A stretch of DNA of 64,000 nt, taken from positions 70,245,043 to 70,309,042 of the forward strand of contig OW799234.1 of assembly GCA_941918925.1 (NCBI GenBank). Reading direction: 5' to 3'. Positions 10,400-20,314 of the stretch are shown here, in pieces. Each line of letters opens with the position of its first letter. The first letter of the stretch is position 1. Source of the DNA: Phyto melanocephala (taxonomy: Eukaryota > Arthropoda > Insecta > Diptera > Rhinophoridae). The notes beneath the pieces were generated by a model, which saw only the letters and a list, made by a program, of their open reading frames with translations, ran no database searches and was not told the origin of the DNA. Both the position numbers and the translations under genes were made by a program.

Positions 10400-10773
10400 G
10401 GCCCCTTTCGCATTAGGCAACTTTAGTTGCGCAAGTATAATTTTAATTTTTATTTATTTTCTTTTAAACTTGCTTTTATAATCACATTGAGCAACTTGGT
10501 TGAGCAAGTTTAATTGAATTAGTTGTTCTGTTTCATCTCGCTTCCAATTTCTCATAATTTTTAAATATTTTATTCATTTATAAACAAATAAAATTTTCAC
10601 ACACACAAAATTACACAACACACCAAAGAAGAAATAAAAGACAATGTCAACAACAAATAAATATTCCAAGACAAGAATGACAGCAGAAGCAGAATTGCCA
10701 AGTACAAGCAAGTCTCGGCAATTCTTTCCCCTACACTCCGACCTTTCCTCTCACCCACAAAAACAAAGGGGCC
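10400..10773. mobile_element. 374-bp PIF/Harbinger-like MITE
   Basis: Terminal inverted repeats GGCCCCTTT are flanked by an exact TTA duplication (10397-10399 and 10774-10776). TTA/TAA duplications and GG-starting ends are typical of PIF/Harbinger. Subterminal sequence repeats GCAAGT/ACTTGC words. An ATG at 10644 opens a frame of about 50 codons (MSTTNKYSKTRM) that runs past the right end, perhaps from a deleted parent gene. A related right end (AAAAGGGGTCTTAATA) lies near 19400. Confidence 0.65.
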
Positions 10774-10776
10774 TTA

Positions 10777-11010
10777 ATAAGCAGATACCTGTGCTAAATG
10801 GCTAAACCAAGCCGTAACAGTTTTTGTAAGCCGTTGCCGTTCATTGTATAACAAATAACTGGTGGCGTCAAATAAGATCGGCTAAGGACTCTGCTGTTTT
10901 TGTTTATCAAACAAAATTTAATTTACTTGTAATTTATTTACTTGACTCTGCCATTACAACATCTAAAATGTACTTTTTGCACAAACTGGCTATTATTTTG
11001 TTTTTATACC
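10777..11010. other. Short spacer
   Basis: Nothing recognisable is present. AGCCGT words near 10810-10850 recall the GGCT-rich stretch at 8910-9000. Confidence 0.3.
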
Positions 11011-11330
11011 CTTCACACAGTGAAAAAGGGTATATATAGGTTTGTCATTCCATGTGAAATTTCTACAATTTTGATTTCCGACCCCATAAAGTATATATTT
11101 TCTTAAAGCTTATGAATAGAGGAGTCGTTTAAGCCCTGACAATCTGTTTGTCTGCTGTTGAAATCAACTTTTAGAAGCAACCATATGTTCCTCAGATCTG
11201 TGTATGGTATCAATATTTTGCAAATATCCGGGAATAAATTGCTATTGAAATTCAGCACAATCGCCTCATATCTTTCTGAGATGTGAGCAAATAAGCACGA
11301 CTGCCTCAGTTTTACCCATATTTATACCCT
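11011..11330 (+). mobile_element. Helentron-like family A, 5' fragment (outermost layer)
   Basis: It starts with the foldback ACCCTTCACACAGTGAAAAAGGGT and the GACCCCATAAAGTATATATT block, then stops abruptly at 11330 where another copy begins. The 3' end ending at 15068 may be its other half. Confidence 0.8.
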
Positions 11331-11768
11331 TCACACAGTGAAAAAGGGTATATATAGGTTTGTCATTCCGTGTGAAATTTCTACAATTTTGATTTCCGAC
11401 CCCATAAAGTATATATTTTCTAAAAGCTTATGAATAGGGGAGTCGATTAAGCCCTGTCAGTCTGTCCGTCTGTCCGTGTGTATGTTGAAATCAACTTTTA
11501 GATGCCCCCCGACATCGCTTGGACTCGGGTGAGGTATTAAAATATCAGAAATATTCGGGAGTAGATGGGTATTGAAAATCAGAAACATCGGTACATAAAC
11601 AACTGAGATATTTGCAAAAACCCACGACCACCTCGACTTTTTTTTCACAAAAACAACATTACAATAACAACATACATACATACAAACGTGTATACTGGTT
11701 AGAGAAAACGTGGCATCGAATCCCAGCTGAGGCAAAAAAAAATTTTTTTTATATTTTTTTTTTTAATT
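11331..11768 (+). mobile_element. Helentron-like family A, 5' half (host of inner copies)
   Basis: It begins with the same foldback, passes the GTCCGTCTGTCCGTG run, the ACAACATACATACATACAAACG block and the GCATCGAATCCCAGCTGAGGC landmark, and enters the A/T core. There the next copy starts. Its 3' half is probably 13284-13418. Confidence 0.8.
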
Positions 11769-12440
11769 TTTATACCCTTCACCTGTGGTGCACAAGGGTA
11801 TATATAGCTTTGTCATTCCGTTTGTAATTTCTACAATTTTCATTTCCGACCCCATAAAGTATATATTTTCTGAAAGCTTATGAATAGAGGAGTCCACTTA
11901 GCCCTGACTGTCTGTCCGTCTGCCTGTCTGTCCGTGTGTTGGTTGAAATCAACTTTTAGAAGCAACTATATGTTCCTCAGATCTGTATATGGTATCAATC
12001 TCTTGGAAATATCCAGGAATGAATCGCTATTGAAATTCAGCACAATCGCCCAATAACTTTCTGAGATATGAGCAAAAAACCACGACCACCTCGTTTTTTT
12101 CACAATTACAACAACAACATACATACATGTAAAAAACATACCAAACAAAAAATATTACAAAAAAAAAAAATATTAAAAATAAGAAAAAAATAATAAAAAA
12201 AAATAAAAAAAAAAATTAAAAAAAAAATTTAAAAAAAATTTAAAAAAAAATTTAAAAAAAATTTTTTAAAAAAATTAAAAAAAAAAAAATAATAAAATAT
12301 AAATAATATATTAAATAAAATAAAATAAATTTTTTTTGGCTCAGCTGGGATTCGATGCCACATTTATTCTTGCATGACTACACGTTGTGAAGGGTATATA
12401 AGATTCGGCACGGCCGAATATAGCACTGTTACTTGTTTTT
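11769..12440 (+). mobile_element. Helentron-like family A copy, complete
   Basis: Both ends are present: foldback ACCCTTCACCTGTGGTGCACAAGGGT at 11773-11798 and terminal hairpin ATTCGGCACGGCCGAAT followed by ACTTGTTTTTT. The A/T core at 12155-12340 is simple sequence. It is very similar to the copy at 12491-13139, which points to a recent duplication or burst. Confidence 0.85.
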
Positions 12441-12490
12441 TTATTTTTTTTTTTTATTTTTTATTTAATATATTATTTATATTTTTATTA

Positions 12491-13139
12491 TTTTTATACC
12501 CTTCACCTGTGGTGCACAAGGGTATATATAGCTTTGTCATTCCGTTTGTAATTTCTACAATTTTCATTTCCGACCCCATAAAGTATATATTTTCTGAAAG
12601 CTTATGAATAGAGGAGTCGATTAAGCCCTGACCGTCTGTCCGTGTGTTGGTTGAAATCAACTTTTAGAAGCAACTATATGTTCCTCAGATCTGTATATGG
12701 TATCAATCTCTTGGAAATATCCAGGAATGAATCGCTATTGAAATTCAGCACAATCGCTTGATAACTTTCTGAAATATGAGCAAAAAACCACGACCACCTC
12801 GTTTTTTTCACAATTACAACAACAACATACATACATGTAAAAAACATATCAAACAAAAAAAATTACAAAAAAAAAAAATATTAAAAATAAGAAAAAAATA
12901 ATAAAAAAAACTACAAAAAAAATTTTAAAAAATTTTTTAAAAATTTTTCAAAAAAAATTTTTTTTAAAAATTTAAAAAATATATAAAAAAAATAATAAAA
13001 TATAAATAACATATTAAATAAAATAAAATTTTTTTGGCTCAGCTGGGATTCGGTGCCACATTTATTCTAACGTGTACGTATGCACGTATTTTATATGGGT
13101 TGATTCGGCACGGCCGAATATAGCACTGTTACTTGTTTT
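12491..13139 (+). mobile_element. Helentron-like family A copy, complete
   Basis: A near-twin of the copy at 11769-12440: same GTGGTGCACAAGGG foldback, same block TTCCTCAGATCTGTATATGG, same hairpin and ACTTGTTTTA end. The A/T core differs in length. Confidence 0.85.
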
Positions 13140-13283
13140 ATTTAATTTTTTTTTAAATATTTTTTTTGTTTTATATTTATTATATATATTTTAATTATTT
13201 TTAAAAAATTTTTTTTATTATTTTTTTTTTAAATTTTATTTAAAATTTTTTTTTATTTAAATTTTTTTTTTATTTTTTTTTTT

Positions 13284-13418
13284 AACATACATACGTAAAT
13301 TTATAATGTACGTTTTTCATATGGGATGGTGATACAAACTACTGTTATTGCATGACTACACGTTGTGAAGGGTATATAAGATTCGGCACGGCCGAATATA
13401 GCGTTTTTACTTGTTTTA
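13284..13418 (+). mobile_element. Helentron-like family A, 3' half
   Basis: The fragment carries GCATGACTACACGTTGTGAAGG and the hairpin ATTCGGCACGGCCGAAT, ending TTTTTACTTGTTTT. With 11331-11768 it frames two complete copies, so it is likely the 3' half of that host copy. Confidence 0.75.
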
Positions 13419-13736
13419 CCTCCAAAATTAAATTTTTTTAGCCATAGAATAATTTATAGGAACCTTTGCTACTATTTGTATATATAATATGCCTCTAGAG
13501 ATATTCGTAAAAAGTTTTAGATAAATCGGGCTCTAATCGGTAAAGCTATAGGCAAAAAATTTTTTTTTTAAATTTACATATATTCCAAAAATTTACAAAC
13601 GAAAACCAATTTTGTTAGCTTCTAGGCAACCGAGAGAGTCAATATTGGTATCATATGAAAGGACTTGACTAGCGCAATATAAGCACTATAAAAAAATTGA
13701 AATTCATGTTGGCCGCCACTACAAAATATCGGACAA
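13419..13736. repeat. Degenerate minisatellite, left part
   Basis: It carries one unit of the phrase TTGGTATCATATGAAAGG-ACTTGACTAGC that recurs on the other side of the Helitron at 13737-14684. The Helitron therefore split an older repeat array. Confidence 0.5.
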
Positions 13737-14684
13737 TCTATATATATAAAATTCACGTGTCACAGTGTTTGTCACCAAACTCCTCCGAAACGGCTAAACC
13801 GATTTCAATGAAATTTTGCATACACATTCTATAGGTCTGAGAATAGGCTTATAACTATTTTTTATGTTCCTTAATGAAGTGGGCGTGGCACATCCCATAC
13901 AAAGTGAATTTTTAACATCATATATCTTGATTACTATGAAAAAGAGAGCTTCGAAAATTCGTGCGACATCATTTGTTGTTACTATTTGTAGCCGTACCGA
14001 AAATGGGCAGGATCGCATAAGTGGGCGTGGTAGCTGCGATACAAAGTGAATTTTTAATATCATATATCTTGAGAACTATGACAGGGAGAGCTTTTTTAAT
14101 TTGTGCGGTACCACCCGTGCAGCAGAAAGTGAGTTAGTTTAATAACAATCTTTTTCTAATATATAAAATTCACGTGTCACAGTGTTTGTCACCAAACTCC
14201 TCCGAAACGGCTGAATCGATTTCAATGAAATTTTGTGAGATACTTGCTCTGGACCGATTTTTCTGAAACTTTGCACATATATTGAGCTGTCATGACTATA
14301 TAACTTCGTGATTAGAAAAGTGGGCAGGGCCACGCCCATAAAAAAAAGTTATAATTTTGAGGTACTTGCACTTGACCGATTTTTATGAAACTTTGCACAC
14401 ATTGAGCTGTCATGACTAAATAATTTCGTGATAAGAAAAGTGGACGGGACCACGACCATAAAAAAAATATCATTTTTAGCTACTTTCACTTGAAAGATTT
14501 TTCTGAAACTTTGCACACATATCGAGCTGTCATGACTAAATAATTTCGTGATTAGAAAAGTTGGCAGTGCCACACCCATTAAAAAAATTAAAATTTTTAG
14601 CTTTTGGCACTTGATATTCCATTTTAATTCAAAATACAATTTTATTCATTAAGAGGCGTAGCAACGCGCGCCGGGCTTTTCTAG
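13737..14684 (+). mobile_element. Canonical Helitron with two 5' ends
   Basis: The 5' end is TCTATATATATAAAATTCACG (13737) preceded by A. The 3' end is CTAG (14681-14684) followed by T, with the hairpin GCGTAGCAACGC 14655-14666 just upstream. A|T insertion, TC start, CTAG end and subterminal hairpin are all standard for Helitrons. A second near-identical 5' end (AATATATAAAATTCACGTGTC) starts at about 14155. The interior holds about 120-base tandem units with GGGCGTGGC-like and TTTCTGAAACTTTGCACA words. Non-autonomous. Confidence 0.85.
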
Positions 14685-15006
14685 TAAATTTATATATGAG
14701 CCAAATCTGGTATTTTAAAATGTAACTCCTTGAACACCCTCAATATTTGTATCAAATGAAAGGGCTTGACCAGTAGAATACAGTAAATTATTAAAAAATG
14801 TAAAATCCAAGATGGCATCTCAAATGAAATGGCGGATCAAATTTTTTTAACCCCATCAATATGGGTATCAAATTAAAGTGCTTGACTAGCAGAATACAGA
14901 TAACTACGTAAAAAGTCAAAATCAAGAATGGCGTCGGAAATAATAAGGAAAAATGGCGTATGACATGAAATATAGGTTAAGCTACGATGTGTGATTATAC
15001 TTATGT
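14685..15006. repeat. Degenerate minisatellite, right part
   Basis: Two further units of about 115 bases carry GTATCAAATGAAAGGGCTTG and GTATCAAATTAAAGTGCTTG, followed by AGCAGAATACAG. They are interspersed with AAGATGGC/AAATGGCG words. Confidence 0.55.
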
Positions 15007-15068
15007 ACATGATGGTGAAGGGTATTATCAGATTCGGCACGGCCGAATATAGAACTCTTACTTGTTTT
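15007..15068 (+). mobile_element. Helentron-like family A, 3' end remnant
   Basis: GGTGAAGGGTATTATCAG, hairpin ATTCGGCACGGCCGAAT and ACTCTTACTTGTTTT are intact. It may close the outermost copy opened at 11011. Confidence 0.7.
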
Positions 15069-15449
15069 AAATTAAAATAAAAATTGTTCGATTAATTTAC
15101 ATTAATTAGCTATTCGAACAAGAGTTTTTTCATCGATTAATCGAATTATTATTAAACGGTTGACAACTCTATGCACTACTCTTGTGAAGAAGTTTCAATC
15201 GACATAATATTGTAATTTTGTCCCTTGCAGCCCAGATGATTGAATTTTTTATACTCAATTACGTAAAAACGACTGAACAGAATTAAATTAATTTTGCCTT
15301 AACTAACATATGGCTGGCTACCTTAGGTCCCGATAATTTTGATGGCGAAGTCGCGGTCACCCGCTTGTTCATTATTATTATACAATTTAAAATAATAACA
15401 AGTACTTTTATAGGACAGAATTTATTATTTTGTTATTAATAATAATCGC

Positions 15450-15550
15450 TATGGAATAATCAATATTAAATATAATAAAATAAATAAAAATATAAAAGTA
15501 ACGTATGGAATAATCAATATTAAATATAATAAAATAAATAAAAATATAAA
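15450..15550. repeat. 54-bp tandem duplication
   Basis: A unit starting TATGGAATAATCAATATTAA is repeated head to tail at 15450 and 15504 with essentially no differences. It abuts the 5' end of the family C Helitron. Confidence 0.85.
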
Positions 15551-16650
15551 GAGTAACGTGACTGACTGACTGATTCATCATCGCATTTCATCATTAAACA
15601 ACGGGTTCCTCTTTCGATTTATAGGTCCACTACGTAGGGATTTTTGGAAATTCATATATTAAGGGTAAAATCGGTAGCCTTATATCTGCTTAACTTTAAA
15701 CGATAAAAGTCAACTTGAAAAGGGAATTTAATTTACTCAAAAATATAAGCTGACAGGTGTTTGACATTTTTTTGAATTTTCAACCTCTAAGGAGAACAAA
15801 ACAGGTAAAACCTATAATTTGCTTGTTTATTTTTTGGTACCCTATGTAACTTCCAAACACATAAAGCTAGAAAAAAAATTTAAATTGTATTAGTTAATCC
15901 GCGAAAAAATAATAGCAGTAATTCGGCACTTTTCTTCAAATTCGCAATAAAAGTACTTTAAAAAATGTTCTTATATAATTCAATAGGACATAATTTGATA
16001 ATTATTATCGCCTAATAGATTATGGACAATTATTTAAGTGAAATTTCGGAAACTTCTAGGAGGACAAAAAGGTACCAAAAGGAAGAAAAATTCCGGAAAA
16101 TATAAATACATAATTAATAAATACAGGGCTAATTTGCATAAAATTTTTAATAGGGATTCTAGTAGATATACAAAATTATGTAAATAATTAATAAATATTG
16201 AAACACATAGTACATAAAAGGACAGAAGGGGAAAAGTTCGGGAAAACAGTTTGGTACGTTTTAGAACATAATTCTTTTTATGCAAAAAACAGTAGATTTA
16301 CTCACTTTCTTTCATACATACATAGATATTTAAAAATTTGAAACTTGGAATTTATGTATATTAATATGGAAAAACCAAAATGATACTTTTTCTATTTTTT
16401 GGTACTTTTTGTATTTTCTACGTTTATGGAAGCTAGAATTATAAAATTAGAAACTATTAAACCGCGATGAGGTTGAAAATGTTATGGGCGACCAACAAGG
16501 TATTTTTTATCTTTTTTATGGTACTTTTTTTATGTTCTACGTTTATGAATCTAGAATTTTGAAATTAATGATGATTGTTACGAGGTGAGACTGATAATGT
16601 TATGAGCGACCAAAAGGTTGTTTATTTTAATTTTTATTGATTCAAGTTGA
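15540..16650 (+). mobile_element. Helitron family C, 3'-truncated copy
   Basis: It begins TATAAAGAGTAACGTGACTG and continues through ATTTTTGGAAATTCATAT, GCTGACAGGTGTTTGACA and TGTAACTTCCAAACACATAAAGC. These match the complete family C element at 44908-46508 on the other strand. The CTAG-ending 3' terminus is absent; family B-like sequence follows at about 16676. No coding capacity was seen. Confidence 0.75.
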
Positions 16651-16675
16651 GAGTGAAAATGATGAAGGCGAAACA

Positions 16676-16945
16676 TGTTTATACTCATCACCTACACTCC
16701 TACTTTAACGCCCACCTCCCACATAACGCATTATATCAAATTCATATAATTTCTCTATGGACGAAGACTTTGGAAGAATAAAGGACTCTATATTGAAATA
16801 CCTAAGTTGAGTTTATCAGCAGAAACTAAATACTTTACTTTACTTTTACTCAAGTACAATTCCAAAAAAATTAAGTTGACACAACCACTTCCCATATAAC
16901 ACTTTATCTTAAATTCATATTATTTCTATATGGACAAAATTAAAA
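16676..16945 (-). mobile_element. Helentron-like family B internal fragment
   Basis: The CCACATAACGC, TTCATATAATTTCTCTATGGAC and AAGGACTCTATATTGAAATA phrases are the internal repeat unit of family B. No end is present. Confidence 0.65.
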
Positions 16946-16948
16946 ATA

Positions 16949-17534
16949 AACAAGTAAGAGCGCTATATTCGGCCGTGCCGAATCTTATATACCCTTCACA
17001 ACGTGTAGTCATGCAATAACAGTAGTTTGTATCACCATTCATCCCATATGAAATACGTACATACATACATATAAAAAACATACTTATGTATATAAAAACG
17101 TCCCATTGTAAAATTATAAATGTTAAAAAAAAATAAAAAAAAAAATTAAAAAAAAAACTTAAAAAAAAAAATTTAAAAAAAAAATTAAAAAAAAAATATT
17201 AAAGAAAAATAATTAATATATATATATAATACATATAAAACAAAAAAAAAATAAAAAAAAAATTAAAAAAAAAAATAAAAAAAAATTATATTATATTTAT
17301 ATTTTAATACCTCACCCGGGTCCAAGCGATATCTGGGGACTTCAAAAAGTTGATTTCAACATACACACGGACAGACGGACAGACTGACAGACTGACAGAG
17401 CTTAATCGACTCCCCTATTCATAAGCTTTCAGAATATATATACTTTATGGGGTCGGAAATGAAAATTGTAGAAATTTCACACGGAATGACAAACCTATAT
17501 ATACCCTTTTTCACTGTGTGATGGGTATAAAAAA
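16949..17534 (-). mobile_element. Helentron-like family A copy, complete
   Basis: On the plus strand it starts AACAAGTAAGAGCGCTATATT with a perfect hairpin ATTCGGCCGTGCCGAAT, contains an A-rich core at 17125-17300, and ends CACTGTGTGATGGGTATAAAAA. It lacks the CAGCTGGGATTCG block, which is deleted next to the core. Confidence 0.85.
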
Positions 17535-17544
17535 CAATTAAAAG

Positions 17545-18282
17545 CACTACCGAATCTTTTATACCCACCACCAGTTTTGTGTACTTTTCAGGCACAATAT
17601 TTATTATTTTGTTAATTGTTATGGAATAATCTCTTTATACTAAAATATGTATCACTTTCTTTGCAGAGGGTGGTTAAATTTTAAGGGCCCATGTTGAAGG
17701 TGAACCACACCTAAAGGTTAAGTTTTTCTTCTGCATTTCATTTGACATTTCTCAATTTCAGACTAACTCAACTTGAACTATGGAAAGATACACAATCGAG
17801 CAACGTGGATTATTATGGAAATGGGCGTTTAAATCAAAATGCATTTCGTGCACTTTGTGATTTTTTTGGTCATCATAATCGCTCAAATTCGTCCACAATC
17901 GGGAGAATTGTGAAAAATATTTAAATTTCAGCAAAACAGGTCTGTATGAAATGTGAGAACATCTGTGAATACCTTCTTAGTTTGTTGAATGGAAAACATT
18001 GCTGTTTTTCGCGATAAGTAGTGTGGCAACCTCGACTGATCATTGTGCCCAACAATATTATCATTCTAATTAAAAGAAATGACAATAATTTCCTATATAA
18101 TTTGTGTTTTATTCAAAATCAACATCGGCCCTTAAAATTTAATTATCCTTTGTTACATCTTTTAGTATAGCAATTAGTATTAATAAAAAAACTATATTTT
18201 TTTTGTTCTATAAAAGTACACAAAAATGGTGGTGGGTATCAAAAATTCGGCACAGCCGAATATAGTGCTGGTGCTTGTTTTA
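17545..18282. mobile_element. Palindromic family B remnant: 3' end - MITE - inverted 3' end
   Basis: The left arm reads ACCGAATCTTTTATACCCACCACCAG then TTTTGTGTACTTTT. The right arm reads AAAAGTACACAAAAATGGTGGTGGGTAT and ATTCGGCACAGCCGAAT, ending TGCTTGTTTT. The arms are inverted copies of the family B 3' end, about 100 bases each, with a mariner MITE between them. All other copies have a single 3' end. Confidence 0.7.
17667..18150 (+). mobile_element. Mariner-derived MITE, copy 1
   Basis: Inverted ends GAGGGTGGTTAAATTTTAAG and its mirror (CTTAAAATTTAATTATCC) bracket remnants of a mariner transposase N-terminus. The readable pieces are ERYTIEQR-like, GRLNQNAFRALCDFFGHHNR and SSTIGRIVKNI (17770-17920), a helix-turn-helix region. 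The catalytic part is deleted. Four other copies occur in the window. Confidence 0.8.
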
Positions 18283-19759
18283 TTAAGGAGTTTTGATCTT
18301 GGATTAGATAGAAAATGATACAAGTATATTGCTAGAACTCTTTAAAAATAAAAATTACTTATTAAAGAATTTCTATAAAGAAAAAAATTTGCTTCTTAAT
18401 AGCGCTTCAATGTTTTTAAGTAATTGAATTCAGCTATCAGGCTGTATTCGTCAGTTATACAATTCAAATGTAATAATGATGGTATATTTGTTAAGTTATA
18501 AATGAGACATTAGAGCAAATTAACTAAATAAAAGAGAAGGTTCGAAGGTTGATTACATTCCAAAATATTGAATAAATTTTACACTATTACATACATACAT
18601 TTGTGGTACAATGACAATTTGTTAACTTATTTTACCGATACATTTATAATTTGGGAATTTTCTAAGTAACTTTCTTGTCTAAGTAAAATCTGTTCACTAT
18701 TTACCCTCTTTGTTGTTCAACTCATTTTATTATTTATTATACTTTTTTTCAAAACTTTTCTTTAGATGATTAGTTCCTAATTGAATCAACTTTTTAGTCA
18801 AGTTAAAAATTTAATTTTATTTTCCTTTTATATGTAACCACAGAAACGTGTTTTAAGTATGAAACTTTTTCTTCATACAATGTACATGGTGGTACAATAT
18901 GTATGTACATATGTATATAAGTAGTTGGTGCTGGGATACTTAAACTATTAAGAATTTTTTTTAATTCATTTTACAAAATACAATTTGTGGTTGAAATGAC
19001 CAGCATTAGATAATACTTACTTCTTTAACATTATAATTCGTAATCATTCATATTTTTGGTCAAAAAGAGTTTTTTATATAAAAACCAAAAATCTTTTAAA
19101 TGGAAATAAGCATTTTCAAAACCAGTTTACAATTATTCGAAAAACCGGGTTTTACAAAATTTTCCGTAATTTGAAATTGGTTTATCTCAATTCATTTCGA
19201 TTGTGAGAAAATTTCAGGGTAAAGTTTTATTAAAATAATTTAAACAATGGAAGTTAAGGCAAGTGCATTTGCCTGTACTTGCCGAGTACAGGCAAGTATG
19301 TACTCAAATATGAGCAGTTTTCTTCCTCTTAACTCGACCTTACCCCTTTTAACCATAAACACAAGAGACTGGCGCAAAAGACTTGCCTAATATAAAAGGG
19401 GTCTTAATAAAAATGAAGGGTTTTCGGGTTATTTGAAACCGGGCTTCAAGCAGCTTTGTCAGAAGATTTATTTGCGCAACGAGGTTTTAAATTAAAGATA
19501 ATTTTAATATTCGTTCGTGAAAAAAAAGACCGAGGTTGTTGGCTAAAATGAACTAAAGTAATAAATTGTGGTCAACTTTAACCCACGGTAAATAACTTGA
19601 ACACATTCTTGACAGTTGCGTTGTCCATGTTTTGTTATTGTGCGATCGATGAAGTCGATGAAAAATAGAGACGTTTAGTAACCCCCCGACCCCATGAGCA
19701 ATGTGTTTGGCAATTATTGCGACAGCAACTGTCAAATTCTATTGCCAACACAAGATATT
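18283..19759. other. Gene-poor spacer with a MITE-like remnant
   Basis: No gene is supported. At about 19255-19405 repeated GCAAGT/ACTTGCC words and the end AAAAGGGGTCTTAATA match the PIF/Harbinger-like MITE at 10400-10773, so a truncated relative is present. Elsewhere I see only AT-rich sequence and a TACATACA run near 18590. Confidence 0.4.
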
Positions 19760-20314
19760 AACGTGTGGAGTGTAGTCATGCAATAACAATTGTTGTATCA
19801 CCATTCATCTCATATAAAATGCGGACATATGTACATGTAAAAAACATACCAAAAAAAAAAAAAAATTAAAAATTACAAAAAAAAAATATATTAAAAATAA
19901 AAAAAAAAAAATAATAAAAAAAATTACAAAAAAATTTTTTTAAGAAAATTAAAAAAAAATTTTAAAAAATTTAAAAAAAAATATAAAAAAATAAAATAAA
20001 ATTTTTTTGGCTCAGCTGGAATTCGATGCCACGTATACTTTAACCAGTATGTACAGTGGCCGACAAAAGTCTACGTACGACCACAATTTTTGACATTTTA
20101 GAAGTCTAATAACGTTAAACAAAAAACTAATGATGCATTTTTGTTTCAAATTCAATTTTATTAATGTAAACAAAAAAAATATATTTTCCAACATTAACTT
20201 AAACAATTATCAAAAAAAAAACAATCAAAATACGTTGACAAAAGTCTACATACGATATTCAAGATAACATAAAAACTTATTTCAAGTATTAAAAACTACC
20301 ACTAATTTTTAAAA

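Noticed and set aside
19553..19735. 60-codon minus-strand frame
   Set aside because: Short, no domain, next to a transposon boundary.
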